From positions 620,001-684,000 of the forward strand of contig NZ_QOVJ01000002.1 of assembly GCF_004104055.1 (NCBI RefSeq): 64,000 nucleotides of DNA, written 5' to 3'. Under the pieces are notes generated by a model. The model had not been told where the DNA came from, did no database searches, and worked only from the letters and a program-made list of their open reading frames with translations. This DNA is from Leeuwenhoekiella aestuarii. Lineage in GTDB: Bacteria > Bacteroidota > Bacteroidia > Flavobacteriales > Flavobacteriaceae. The number at the start of each line of letters is the position of its first letter. The stretch's first letter is position 1. Positions 8,290-16,790 of the stretch are shown piece after piece. The translations under genes were made by a program, and so were the position numbers.

Positions 8290-8305
8290 AATAAAAATCA
8301 ATGTA

Positions 8306-8821
8306 TTATACAAACAGTAAAAGGATAGTAAGGACGATTCCTGCTGCAGCAAAATATATTCCTTTTCTAAAAATACTGGTTTTGGGTAAAAACATATAAA
8401 ACGCCGAAATCACAAAGAACAACAAGCTAACCCCAAAGAAAATATTGAAAAAAAACAGGGGATCCCCTGTTTTTGCTTTGTGAAAATGAGTCATTTTTGA
8501 AAGGATAATCGGGAGTTCGGCCTTGGTATAAACAACTTCACCCGTTACGGTGTTGTAATTACCACCCTTAAAATAATACATACCGTTTTCTTCGCGATCA
8601 ACCTTTAAGCGGCGGTTGCCTATAGCATTACCCATTTCCGTTTTTTTAAGATCAGGATCCAGGTTTTTGATTATTTCGGTTTTGATCTTTAGAAAATCAG
8701 AGTCTCTAAAAATCAGGACAATCCCACTTACCGAATAGACTGCCATGATACCGGCCAGGAAAAAGCCCAGATACCTGTGGTATTCCCGCATTTTAAGGGA
8801 AAGTTCGCGTTTTGAAATCAT
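8306..8821 (-). CDS. PepSY-associated transmembrane-helix protein, 171 aa
   Basis: Residues 12-36 form a first membrane helix beginning REYHRYLGFFLAGIMAVYSVSG, typical of PepSY-associated TM proteins. A periplasmic PepSY-like segment follows (residues 40-105, with a YNTVTGEVVY strand), then two C-terminal helices (FFNIFFGVSLLFFVISAF and FAAAGIVLTILLLF). Such proteins often sit beside iron or haem uptake and ferric-reductase systems. No such neighbour is in view. It seems monocistronic, ended by the hairpin at 8252-8289. Confidence 0.8.
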   Translation of the reverse strand: MISKRELSLKMREYHRYLGFFLAGIMAVYSVSGIVLIFRDSDFLKIKTEIIKNLDPDLKKTEMGNAIGNRRLKVDREENGMYYFKGGNYNTVTGEVVYTKAELPIILSKMTHFHKAKTGDPLFFFNIFFGVSLLFFVISAFYMFLPKTSIFRKGIYFAAAGIVLTILLLFV

Positions 8822-9102
8822 AGATTACGGTTTAAAAATGCTGTTATTCTGACGTCTTTATGCCAAAGGTTTAATGCTTAAACTTTTAAGTGCAATTTTA
8901 AGAATAGCTGTTTGAAAAAGAGCTGAGGATTTGATGTTTTTTGATACTAAAAACTGAGAAATCGAGATTTAAAATTCAACACCAATTTTCAAACTGAAAC
9001 AGTTGGTGTGTGAGTTAAGCTTGTATTTAGAACTCTATGTTATTCTGTATTTATTTTAGTTTCAGAGGAGCTGGTACTCGTGTAGTACTTGATTTTGGGA
9101 AA

Positions 9103-10011
9103 CTACTTTGCTTCAGCCTTATTTTTGCTTCTTCCGGTGTTGATGAAGTACACTCCGGTGATGAGGATGGCTGCTGCAACAGCCGATTGCGTAGTGATTT
9201 TTTCATTTAAAAAATACCAGCCCAGAAACAGCGCGATAACCGGGTTTACATAGGCCGAAGTCGTTACTTTTTCGGTAGCCACATTTTTCAGCAAATAATT
9301 AAATGCCGAAAATGCTGCAATACTACCAAAGAATACCAGACAGAGCATCGCGATTTGCGTCCGCAATTGCCAAGATAAGGGGTTGCTCCACTCCTCGCCT
9401 ATAACCAGACTTGCAAGTAGTAAAACAAGCCCTGCAGCAGTCATCTGGTAGGCAGTACTTACAAAGTGATTTTTGGGCGTATCAACCTGAGCAACCATCA
9501 GACTGCCACAACTCCAGCTAAAAATTGCCAGTACTGCCAGGCCAACACCCACCCAAAAATCAGGTGCTACCGCCAGCTCCCGCTGACTGACGAGCAAAAT
9601 CATACCGCAAAGCCCTAAAACCACCCCAAAAACCGTCATTTTCTTCAATTTTCGCTTTTGTACCAGCATCATAATTAGAATCGTAAACAAGGGATACATG
9701 GAAGCGATGAGCGAACCAAAGCCGCTGTCAATGTATTTTAATGCGCAGACAAAGACTCCGTTACCGACAGAAAGAAACAGAATCCCCGCCAAAATCGAAT
9801 TGCCCAATTGTTTCCAACTGATGCGCAGGGAATGCCCCAAAGAGCGTGCAATACCAAAAATAATTACTCCAGCAGTACAGAAACGCATTCCGGCAAGCAT
9901 AAGAGGCGGAAGTTCACTAACCGCCATTTTATTCCATAAATAGGTAGAACCCCAACATACATATATTGCTAAAAAGGATAAAATTATAAGGCTGGATTTC
10001 TTTTGAAGCAT
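9103..10011 (-). CDS. EamA/DMT-family exporter (first of two)
   Basis: About ten hydrophobic segments over 302 residues give the 5+5 inverted-repeat topology of EamA drug/metabolite transporters. The conserved start (AIYVCWGSTYLWNKMAVSELPPLMLAGMRF) and the repeat-2 counterpart near residue 240 (SAFNYLLKNVATEKVTTSAYVNPV) are recognisable. Homologues such as RhtA or YedA export amino acids or metabolites across the inner membrane. The substrate here is unknown. The neighbours do not suggest one. Confidence 0.87.
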   Translation of the reverse strand: MLQKKSSLIILSFLAIYVCWGSTYLWNKMAVSELPPLMLAGMRFCTAGVIIFGIARSLGHSLRISWKQLGNSILAGILFLSVGNGVFVCALKYIDSGFGSLIASMYPLFTILIMMLVQKRKLKKMTVFGVVLGLCGMILLVSQRELAVAPDFWVGVGLAVLAIFSWSCGSLMVAQVDTPKNHFVSTAYQMTAAGLVLLLASLVIGEEWSNPLSWQLRTQIAMLCLVFFGSIAAFSAFNYLLKNVATEKVTTSAYVNPVIALFLGWYFLNEKITTQSAVAAAILITGVYFINTGRSKNKAEAK

Positions 10012-10108
10012 TCGGCTTGAGGGTGTATCATACTTGGGGCAAAAAACCCGACAAATGTAAGCATAAGGCAGGGTCTAGATTTTAAAAAGATCACATAAAT
10101 ACACCAGA

Positions 10109-10624
10109 TCAATAATCACCTGATAATCGGTCTGAATTTACCTGAGTGCGGTATTTATCAAGCAGCAGCTGTATTTTAGGTTCGATATACCGCTCACAAA
10201 ACGGTTTTTCGGGATTGCTGAAGTAATAGTCCTGTAAACTTTCCCGAGAGGCTTTAAATTCTGAAAAAGGTAAAACCTGAGTTACGAGTTGGTAATCAAA
10301 ATCAAGTTGCAGCTTTAGAAGAATCCCGGTTGCCTCTTTATGTTTTTTGGCCGAAAAAGTATAAACAGCCGATCGGTATTTGGTTCTGAAACTGTGCGCC
10401 GAAGTACTCCTATGTGTATACAGGTGAATTTCGATAAGCATTGCGAGCGTAATCAATTCTGGATTGAAATGAACGATAACGCCTTCAGAAAAAGAGCTGT
10501 TCGCACGGGTTGATGCTATATAGCCCTGCTCTACCCGTTCTACTCCTTTTAAAGATTGAAACACGGCTTCGGTACACCAATGACAGCCGCCACCTAAAGC
10601 TATTTTTTGCAAGCGTTTATCCAT
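10109..10624 (-). CDS. msrA: Peptide-methionine (S)-S-oxide reductase
   Basis: The MsrA signature with catalytic Cys is seen at residues 9-18 (GGGCHWCTEA; the common form is GCFWC-E). It is followed by VEQGYIAS and the YRSAVY segment near residue 85. MsrA reduces methionine-S-sulfoxide in proteins. I place the start at 10624 rather than 10654, because the ATG there begins MDKRLQKIALGGGC and overlaps the stop of the upstream gene by 8 bp (ATGGATAA), a typical coupling arrangement. The catalytic domain is slightly diverged (HSFRTKYRS in place of the more usual QYRS), so it may be a less canonical MsrA branch. Last gene of the SelO operon. Confidence 0.85.
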   Translation of the reverse strand: MDKRLQKIALGGGCHWCTEAVFQSLKGVERVEQGYIASTRANSSFSEGVIVHFNPELITLAMLIEIHLYTHRSTSAHSFRTKYRSAVYTFSAKKHKEATGILLKLQLDFDYQLVTQVLPFSEFKASRESLQDYYFSNPEKPFCERYIEPKIQLLLDKYRTQVNSDRLSGDY

Positions 10625-10874
10625 TGATCGGTTTAAAATTTTTAAGAAAATCAATCACTTTTTCCCGGGGCATTTCACAGGGTTTGAGTACGTCTTTGCT
10701 TTCGGTTCTGTAGAAATTAAGGCTGATAAAATCAGTTCCGCCCAATTCTTCCGCATAGATTTTTAAGCTTTTGCCGTTATTAAAATCGGTACGCGTGATG
10801 CCGTATTTTCGGTCGTTAAACATTCCTTCCGAATAACCTGAGGGAATGCGGGTGATGCAGCGTCTGAGGTTCAT
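10617..10874 (-). CDS. Small hypothetical protein, 85 aa, between selO and msrA
   Basis: The frame is open from 10901, but the ATG at 10874 (MNLRRCITRIPSGYSEGMF) is preferred. Its first base is the first base of the minus-strand SelO stop context (TAATG), giving a one-base overlap with selO and an 8-bp overlap with msrA. The protein is basic at the N-terminus with two Cys and no membrane segment. The motif RKYGITRTDFNNGKSLKIYAEELGG reads like a small conserved beta-rich fold. I do not recognise a family. Tight overlaps on both sides imply translational coupling with selO and msrA and hence a role tied to redox protein modification or repair. Confidence 0.75.
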   Translation of the reverse strand: MNLRRCITRIPSGYSEGMFNDRKYGITRTDFNNGKSLKIYAEELGGTDFISLNFYRTESKDVLKPCEMPREKVIDFLKNFKPING

Positions 10875-12436
10875 TACGAACTGCAGGAAAGCATAGAACA
10901 ACCCACTTTATCCCGTGCCCATTCCGGTCGTTTGGCAAACCATTTTTCGTATTCCGGCTGGTCTTCGTATGGTTTTTTAAGCATTTGGTATAAGGTGTCG
11001 ATCAGTGCATAGTCCCCTTCATCAGCAGCATCAATAGCCAACTGTGCCATATAATTGCGCAATACATATTTAGGGTTAACCCGGTTCATCGCTGCCTGGC
11101 GCTCATCATCAGAACAGGATTCCTGTTGTAAACGTTTTGCATATTCAGAAAACCAAACGGTCCATTGACTTTTAACTTCTTCAGTTAGTTCATTGGGAGC
11201 GTAAAAGGCATCTTCAATGAGCTCAAAACCAGCAACCGAATCATTCTTTTTAAAATCACCCAGTTTGCGGAAGAAAATCGTCATATCGGTTTCGGTGAGT
11301 TGCAAGCACTCCTCTAGATCAGCAATGAGTTTTAAATCGTCTTCCCCCGGATTTGTAATTCCCAGTTTATCAGCCATCATCTTCAGAGACTTGATAGCAT
11401 ACTCTTTTTTATAGCCATCCAGAATTTCCTCAAAAACTTCAGCCTCCTCAACCAGCGGATATAGAGCATTGGCCAACTGGTATAAATTCCACAATCCAAT
11501 ATTGGGCTGATTGCCGTAGCGGTAGCGTTTGTGCTGTCGGTCTGTAGTATTGGGCGTCCAGCCCCACTCAAAACCTTCTAACCAGCCGTAAGGTCCGTAA
11601 TCAATGGTAAGTCCCAGAATGCTCATATTATCGGTATTCATTACGCCATGCACAAAGCCCACGCGCTGCCAGTGTATGATCATCGTAAGCGTACGTTGTG
11701 TTACTTCTTCAAAAAACTTTAAATACGTCTCCTTTGAGGGCGTACCCAGATGACTAAAATGTGTTTCAATGGTATAATTCACCAGTTGCTGCAAACTTGC
11801 TATATCGTTACGGGACGTAAAAATCTGATAATTCCCAAAACGCAAAAAGGATTCGGCAACACGCGAAACAACGGCCCCTTTTTCATAGGCCGGATTACCA
11901 TCATACATCACATCGCGCAAAACGGAATCGCCGGTCAGCGCCAGAGAAAGTGCCCTGGTGGTGGGAATTCCCAGATGATGCATTGCTTCACTCATTAAAT
12001 ACTCTCTAATGGACGAACGTAATACCGCAAGACCGTCTGCCGATCGCGAATACGGAGTCTCCCCTGCCCCTTTAAGCTGTACCGCCCAGTCCTGGGTTTT
12101 TCCTTCGGCCTCAAACAAGTTGATAGCACGCCCGTCACCCAGTTGTCCCGCCCAGTTGCCGAACTGATGCCCACCATACACCATCGCATAGGGATTGGTT
12201 TCGGGTAACACACTGTTTCCGGTCATCAGGTTTAAAAAATTATCTGACTGGGTTTCTGCCTGATCAAGATCTAACTCTGTTACCATTTCATCAGAAACAT
12301 GCAGGAGTTTTGGTTTATTTGTTTGCTTAGGTGTGACATAAGAATAAAACCCCTGAGTAACCTGCCGTCGGGAATTTTCAGGGTTGGGATCTGCGGGAAG
12401 ATTTTTAGAAAAGCGGTTATTGATCTTAAAAGGCAT
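10874..12436 (-). CDS. selO: SelO/YdiU protein adenylyltransferase (pseudokinase-fold AMPylase)
   Basis: SelO has a protein-kinase-like fold but transfers AMP to Ser/Thr/Tyr of redox proteins. Visible hallmarks are GGHQFGNWAGQLGDGRA, the nucleotide loop KGAGETPYSRSADGLAVLRS, the catalytic/metal segment VHGVMNTDNMSILGLTIDYG, and the C-terminal CSMLSCSS. In eukaryotes the C-terminus carries selenocysteine; here it is Cys/Ser. The length, about 520 residues, is typical. The ATG at 12436 is preferred over a TTG six codons upstream because a TAGCTTTG -7 box lies at 12452-12459. The gene is followed without a gap by the 85-aa protein and msrA. Confidence 0.93.
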   Translation of the reverse strand: MPFKINNRFSKNLPADPNPENSRRQVTQGFYSYVTPKQTNKPKLLHVSDEMVTELDLDQAETQSDNFLNLMTGNSVLPETNPYAMVYGGHQFGNWAGQLGDGRAINLFEAEGKTQDWAVQLKGAGETPYSRSADGLAVLRSSIREYLMSEAMHHLGIPTTRALSLALTGDSVLRDVMYDGNPAYEKGAVVSRVAESFLRFGNYQIFTSRNDIASLQQLVNYTIETHFSHLGTPSKETYLKFFEEVTQRTLTMIIHWQRVGFVHGVMNTDNMSILGLTIDYGPYGWLEGFEWGWTPNTTDRQHKRYRYGNQPNIGLWNLYQLANALYPLVEEAEVFEEILDGYKKEYAIKSLKMMADKLGITNPGEDDLKLIADLEECLQLTETDMTIFFRKLGDFKKNDSVAGFELIEDAFYAPNELTEEVKSQWTVWFSEYAKRLQQESCSDDERQAAMNRVNPKYVLRNYMAQLAIDAADEGDYALIDTLYQMLKKPYEDQPEYEKWFAKRPEWARDKVGCSMLSCSS

Positions 12437-12451
12437 ACGAGGCGTTTTATA

Positions 12452-12459
12452 CAAAGCTA
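12452..12459 (-). promoter_or_regulatory. Putative -7 box TAGCTTTG for the selO operon
   Basis: Minus-strand TAGCTTTG matches TAnnTTTG and ends 15 bases before the ATG at 12436. This supports that start over the TTG at 12454. No obvious -33 TTG was found. Confidence 0.4.
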
Positions 12460-12567
12460 CAGGTTTTAAATCTTTGTCGGGACCTGTTGGCTTTCCTGTC
12501 TGTAGAAACGAAAAAATCCTGCCACAACAGTAGTTGTATCTTTACAATTTTAAGATCGTAACAAATG

Positions 12568-13107
12568 TTAGCTTCCCATTTTGGAACTATGTTCAAACTC
12601 ATTGGAATCGCCGGGAGAACCATCAGAATTCGTTCGGGTGTATTCCGAATGAAGCTTTTCAAAGTAAATCAACCAGTCTTCTCTGGGCTTGTTGTCTTCT
12701 GTAGTGCCTTCAACGTTATACGAAGAGATCACAGCATTCGTCAAGGTATAGGTTAAATAGGAATCTGCATTCTGACCTGAGGCCGAATTGATTAAACTGA
12801 GTTTTACTTCATCAAAACGAATGCTCTTGGTCAATGCATCCAGCATTGGGTTTGTGGCAATATCTACTTTCTTCTTCAGGGTAATCCCAGAAACTCTAGG
12901 AGTACTGCGTTGCCTGCCTGATCCCATTTTAGATTTGGGACTTTGGATTGAAAAGGAAAAAGCATCAATCTCGATCTGATCCTCAAAATTCGCACGTTGA
13001 GATTCTCCTTCAATATCAGGAATTTCCAAATACATTAGGGTTTGTGCATTTACAACAGCTAATCCCAAAAAAAACAGAAACAAAAGTGTGATAAAAGTGC
13101 GTTTCAT
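12568..13107 (-). CDS. Hcp-like (type VI secretion tube fold) protein with a Sec signal peptide
   Basis: After a clear signal peptide (MKRTFITLLFLFFLGLAVVNAQ) the sequence follows the Hcp family: YLEIPDIEGESQRANFEDQIEID at the N-terminus, then SGITLKKKVDIATNPMLDAL, LTYTLTNAVISSYNVEG and IYFEKLHSEYT. Hcp normally forms hexameric tube rings of the T6SS and is exported by the apparatus without a signal peptide. Here no T6SS gene is nearby and the protein should enter the Sec pathway. It is probably a secreted stand-alone Hcp-fold protein of unknown role. The C-terminus (DGSPGDSNEFEHSSKMGS) is short and polar. Confidence 0.8.
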   Translation of the reverse strand: MKRTFITLLFLFFLGLAVVNAQTLMYLEIPDIEGESQRANFEDQIEIDAFSFSIQSPKSKMGSGRQRSTPRVSGITLKKKVDIATNPMLDALTKSIRFDEVKLSLINSASGQNADSYLTYTLTNAVISSYNVEGTTEDNKPREDWLIYFEKLHSEYTRTNSDGSPGDSNEFEHSSKMGS

Positions 13108-13332
13108 AATAATGACTTTTTGTTTGTACTAAGTTATTGGGAAGCTGTACGTATTACGACAGGGATTAAACCCTATTTTGACAGGAATAAAACCTTTTCT
13201 TAGGATTGATTCTAACACAATTTTATAATTAGAAGATCGGTTCTACTAAACTTTTATTAAAGTATTCTGCCAAATTATTTTATAGCATGTACTTTAAGTA
13301 ACTTACTCTGTATAAACTAAAAAAGAAAAATT

Positions 13333-13596
13333 ATGACAACTAGAAATCAAAATGCAGGAATCGCAGCAGCCCTACTAGGATTAGCAGGAGGACTTTTTGC
13401 TTGGTGGAAATATAACAATGCTACTCCAGAAGAAAAAGAGCGTCTTAAAAACAAAGTAAATGACCTAGGTACTAAACTTAAGGACAGCTATACTGAAGTA
13501 GAAGATACGGTTTCTGATAATTTAGCAACATTGAAAAATAAACTTGCTAAAGAAAAAGAAACAGTTTCTGACGAAATAGAAAAAGTAGCGAGTTAA
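13333..13596 (+). CDS. YtxH-like small membrane-anchored coiled-coil protein, 87 aa
   Basis: An N-terminal hydrophobic segment (residues 9-25, GIAAALLGLAGGLFAWW) is followed by a long charged amphipathic helix (NKVNDLGTKLKDSYTEVEDTV and further). This layout is typical of YtxH-like or apolipoprotein-like stress proteins in Bacteroidota. It should be anchored in the inner membrane with the helix in the periplasm or cytosol. Many such genes are induced by general stress. Transcribed alone and ended by the terminator at 13621-13648. Confidence 0.75.
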   Translation: MTTRNQNAGIAAALLGLAGGLFAWWKYNNATPEEKERLKNKVNDLGTKLKDSYTEVEDTVSDNLATLKNKLAKEKETVSDEIEKVAS

Positions 13597-13620
13597 ACTA
13601 ACCGCAAGGTCTATAGGAAA

Positions 13621-13648
13621 AGAGCGACCGTAAAGTCGCTCTTTTTTG
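13621..13648 (+). terminator. Strong intrinsic terminator
   Basis: AGAGCGAC (13621-13628) pairs perfectly with GTCGCTCT (13635-13642) around CGTAAA and is followed by a T run. It ends the YtxH-like gene 24 bases past its stop. Confidence 0.9.
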
Positions 13649-13686
13649 TTTAACTATACTGAGCGGTTTTTTGCTATATTCGTCAA

Positions 13687-14589
13687 ATGAGAATTGTATA
13701 TCAGATTGTATTTGCTGTATTGAGCGGCTCCTTACTACACGCACAAAACTATATAGACCTCGCCAATCTGTCGTACAGTATAACTCCTCAGAATCAGTTT
13801 GAAGACTATGAAGCACAAACTCAAGTTGAGGAGGTAGAATTTCAATTTACCTTTCCAAAGGTTTTAGATGATAAAAATACATTTATAGCAACTGTAATGC
13901 TAGAATCGAACGCATTACGATTAGACCCTACTATAACTCAGCGTACAACTTTGGCATCTTTGGGACTGGCTTTGGGGTTCAATCATAAATACTCAGATCA
14001 GTTGGCAATAACCTACCTCGTAATACCAAAAATAGCATCAGACCTTAGTTTTATTTCCAGTGAGGGGTTGCAATTGGGTGGTCTGGCTTTAGCGACGCTG
14101 AAAAAAAACGAAAATTTCAATTATAAAATTGGTTTATATGCCAATACCGAAGCGTTTGGTCTCTTTCTTGTACCTTATGTAGGTTTTTATTATTTGAGTC
14201 CATCAAAACGATTTGAAGCATACATTACCACCATTAATGGCGATATCAATTATATGCTCACCGATAAACTAAACATAGGTGGTGATGTAAACGGTCTGAC
14301 TTCAAGTTATGCTTTATCTGAGCCTTATTTCGGCACTTCGCCAGAGTATTTTGCCAAAAACACCACAGAGTTTTTTGCCTATTTGAGATATCCTATTTCC
14401 AAAGGCTTATATCTAAAAGCGAAGGCCGGTTATTCTATAACCAGAACCTATAAAGTATTTGAACAAGATGATAAAGTTGCTTTGGGATTAAGTCTTTTTT
14501 ATCTGGGAGATGACCGCAACCAATTGAATACGCCTTTACAAAAAGGAGCTTTATTTAAATTAGAATTACTGTATCGCTTTCAACTTTAG
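13687..14589 (+). CDS. Probable outer-membrane beta-barrel protein (DUF6268-like), 300 aa
   Basis: A signal peptide (MRIVYQIVFAVLSGSLLHAQ) precedes about 280 residues of alternating amphipathic beta strands with frequent aromatic ends (NFNYKIGLYANTEAFGLFLV, FFAYLRYPISKGLYLKAKAG). It closes with LFKLELLYRFQL, a C-terminal strand ending in a hydrophobic residue as in outer-membrane barrels. The layout resembles the DUF6268 family of Bacteroidota; function unknown. The stop overlaps by 4 bp the stop of the convergent LpxD-like gene. Confidence 0.75.
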   Translation: MRIVYQIVFAVLSGSLLHAQNYIDLANLSYSITPQNQFEDYEAQTQVEEVEFQFTFPKVLDDKNTFIATVMLESNALRLDPTITQRTTLASLGLALGFNHKYSDQLAITYLVIPKIASDLSFISSEGLQLGGLALATLKKNENFNYKIGLYANTEAFGLFLVPYVGFYYLSPSKRFEAYITTINGDINYMLTDKLNIGGDVNGLTSSYALSEPYFGTSPEYFAKNTTEFFAYLRYPISKGLYLKAKAGYSITRTYKVFEQDDKVALGLSLFYLGDDRNQLNTPLQKGALFKLELLYRFQL

Positions 14590-15578
14590 CCTTTACCCAA
14601 TTTACGAACAGCTGCCCACTCTTTGAGTTTTGCACGAGAATCTGTTGCAGGGTATCCCAGTACGGTCTTTCCGGCAGCCACATCGCCCATAACTCCAGAT
14701 CCAGCCGCGACTATTGCCCCAGAGTGGATGGTTGTATGATCTTTAATTGATGCACTTCCACCAATAATAACGCCATCTCCTAAGGTAACTGAACCAGCAA
14801 GACCACTATGTCCTGCCATAATACAACAACGGCCTAAAATGCAGTTATGCGCTATTTGAACCAAATTGTCTATTTTACAGCCATCACCTATAATAGTAGC
14901 ATCGAATTTTGCACGGTCTACACATGAGTTTGCTCCTATTTCTACACCATTACCAATGATCACATTACCGATGTGTACGATTTTAACCAGGCCGCTACCA
15001 TCTTCAGCAGGTCTGTAACCAAAACCATCTGCACCAATACTTACATTATTGTGAAAAATACAATATGCACCAATTTGAGAACGTTCCCTAATTACTGTAC
15101 CCGGCCAGATCATGGTTTTCGTACCTATAGAACAATCATCTAAAATGGTAACGTTAGGATATATAATTACCCCGTCAGCTAAGCTAACGTTAGCGCCTAT
15201 ATAGCTACCCACACCTATTTTACAGTTTTCGCCAATACTAGCTGTGGGGTGTATATAGGCCTGTGGACTAATAGCTGTCTCAAAAACGGGAGATTCGGGT
15301 TCATAAAGACTCAATAATTTTGCCATAGCAAGGTCTGCATTGGGCACTACCAGTAATGGTATTTCTCCGGAAACTAAATGTTTGAGATTTTCATTGATAA
15401 CCACTGCACCTGCCTTAGAATCTGCATACAGCTTCGTGTATTTAGAAGAACCTATAAAACTTACCTGATTTGCCGAAGCACTTTCTAAGTGATTTAAACC
15501 GGTGAAGTTCTCAACGCTTTCACCAATTAGAGTTGCAGAAATATGTTTTGAAAGGTCTTCTAAAGAATAGGATATCAT
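14586..15578 (-). CDS. LpxD-like UDP-3-O-acylglucosamine N-acyltransferase paralogue (first of three)
   Basis: The protein (330 aa) has the LpxD layout: a uridine-binding N-domain (residues 1-100, ASANQVSFIGSSKYTKLY), then a left-handed beta-helix of hexapeptide repeats, then a short helical tail. The catalytic His is kept in QIAHNCILG, and the second His position is KDHTTI. It lies away from the lipid A cluster at 52-57 kb and is monocistronic. The cluster lpxD (55826-56854) is the better candidate for the housekeeping gene. This paralogue may handle a different acyl chain or another sugar N-acylation. Confidence 0.85.
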   Translation of the reverse strand: MISYSLEDLSKHISATLIGESVENFTGLNHLESASANQVSFIGSSKYTKLYADSKAGAVVINENLKHLVSGEIPLLVVPNADLAMAKLLSLYEPESPVFETAISPQAYIHPTASIGENCKIGVGSYIGANVSLADGVIIYPNVTILDDCSIGTKTMIWPGTVIRERSQIGAYCIFHNNVSIGADGFGYRPAEDGSGLVKIVHIGNVIIGNGVEIGANSCVDRAKFDATIIGDGCKIDNLVQIAHNCILGRCCIMAGHSGLAGSVTLGDGVIIGGSASIKDHTTIHSGAIVAAGSGVMGDVAAGKTVLGYPATDSRAKLKEWAAVRKLGKG

Positions 15579-15686
15579 AAAATTAAATAAGTTAATTCTG
15601 AGTTCAAGTATGCTACTTGTAAGAGGAATTAACCTATTAGAAGTTTTGTAAGTTACTTATAAATTTTTAGAATAATTTAGAAAAAT

Positions 15687-15713
15687 AAAAGCAGCCTTGA
15701 CCAGACTGCTTTT
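15687..15713 (-). terminator. Intrinsic terminator, about 200 nt past the Crp-type gene
   Basis: AAAAGCAG and CTGCTTTT pair across an 11-nt interior (15687-15713). On the minus strand a TATTTTT tract follows. The region between the stop at 15911 and this hairpin holds no supported gene. It may be a long 3' UTR or a small transcript; nothing in the sequence decides this. Confidence 0.6.
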
Positions 15714-15910
15714 CACAATAAACAATTAGGTTTTAGGGAACGCCTAATCATAAACTAATTAATACTATCCGTTGGGTGAGGGAGCAATTAATTATTGTTA
15801 TTTTTAATTATACAAATTTGATAATTTTTCCCTTTAAAAAAATTGATAAATATCAAATAATCAAATTAATACGTTATTTGTTAGCTAATTATTAATTTTA
15901 GACACTGAAG

Positions 15911-16480
15911 CTAATCAAGCTTAGCCCGAATTCTACTTAGGGTTTCTTGTGTTATTCCTAAAAAGGAAGCAATATAGGATAAGGGTACTTTTTGAACGAT
16001 TTCAGGCTGTCTCTCCAATAAATTCACATAGCGTTTTTTGGCACTTTGAAACACTATACTGTCCATACGTTGCTGAGAAAAGACTAGTGATCTGGCAAAC
16101 ATCCTAATGGCGAGTTGCCCTATTTTTAAATTGGTTTTACTCAAACCAAGTAAACCGTCTTTGTGCAAATAAATAATCTCAGAATCTTCAATGGTCTCAA
16201 TGAGCAATTTACTTGGGACATTGTTAAAATAACTCTCTATTGAAAAACAAAATTCATATTTACCAGCGAACCATTCGGTAATTTCTTTATTCTCTTTATA
16301 GTAGTACTGTCTTGCAAAGCCTTCATTCAAAAAATAAATGTGGTCGCAAACTTCACCTGAATTTAAAATATAGTTTCCCTTTGGTATTTTTTTTACCGAT
16401 ATGTATTTGATGAGCTCTTCCTTCTCGGTCTGGCTAACCAAACTAAACTCGTTTAACTTATTGAAGTAATTATCAAGCAT
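15911..16480 (-). CDS. Crp/Fnr-type transcriptional regulator (Bacteroidota branch)
   Basis: The N-terminal about 115 residues form a cyclic-nucleotide-binding-like beta roll (IPKGNYILNSGEVCDHIYFLNEG). The C-terminus holds a winged-helix recognition segment (LSYIASFLGITQETLSRIRAKL). The classical cAMP-contact Glu/Arg pair is not evident, which is usual for this family in Bacteroidota, so the ligand is unknown. At 189 residues it is normal size. Direct and inverted AAGATACT/TATCTT repeats lie 13-43 bases upstream of the ATG and may be its own operator. Confidence 0.88.
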   Translation of the reverse strand: MLDNYFNKLNEFSLVSQTEKEELIKYISVKKIPKGNYILNSGEVCDHIYFLNEGFARQYYYKENKEITEWFAGKYEFCFSIESYFNNVPSKLLIETIEDSEIIYLHKDGLLGLSKTNLKIGQLAIRMFARSLVFSQQRMDSIVFQSAKKRYVNLLERQPEIVQKVPLSYIASFLGITQETLSRIRAKLD

Positions 16481-16492
16481 ATAATACTGTAA

Positions 16493-16523
16493 AAGATACT
16501 TTTAAGATACTAAGAATTATCTT
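16493..16523. promoter_or_regulatory. Operator-like repeats upstream of the Crp-type gene
   Basis: AAGATACT occurs at 16493-16500 and 16504-16511, exactly 11 bp apart (one helical turn). The second copy is also the left half of an inverted repeat, AAGATA (16504-16509) N8 TATCTT (16518-16523). This is the symmetry expected for a dimeric Crp-family regulator and suggests autoregulation. No direct evidence of binding. Confidence 0.45.
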
Positions 16524-16573
16524 AATTATATACGATAAGGTTGCTGTACAGGTTTTAGTTGATTGAAAATAGT

Positions 16574-16789
16574 TTAAAATTTAGTTCGTAAATAAAGTGT
16601 CTCTACTTTTTGTCGTGCCCAATCAGTCTTACGTAAAAATTTTAAACTCGAATTTACGGAAGGATTAGATTTAAAACAGTTTATTTTTATTTTTTCCGCC
16701 AGAGTTTCCCAGCCATAATGATCAACTAATCGTTGAAGAATCAGAGCTAATGTAAGTCCGTGTAACGGGTTGTTAGGTTGTTTTTCCAT
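16574..16789 (-). CDS. VF530-family (DUF2132) DNA-binding-like protein, 71 aa
   Basis: This small protein matches the VF530/DUF2132 family: [21 protein letters not shown], then [20 protein letters not shown]. The family is a compact helical fold with reported DNA-binding-like structure; its cellular role is unknown. The start lies 1 base past the stop of the upstream zinc-ribbon/SDR gene, so the two are almost certainly cotranscribed. Confidence 0.88.
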   Translation of the reverse strand: MEKQPNNPLHGLTLALILQRLVDHYGWETLAEKIKINCFKSNPSVNSSLKFLRKTDWARQKVETLYLRTKF

Positions 16790-16790
16790 A

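Noticed and set aside
12568-13107. Part of a type VI secretion locus
   Set aside because: Only the Hcp fold is present; neighbours are SelO and a YtxH-like gene, and the signal peptide argues against T6SS export.
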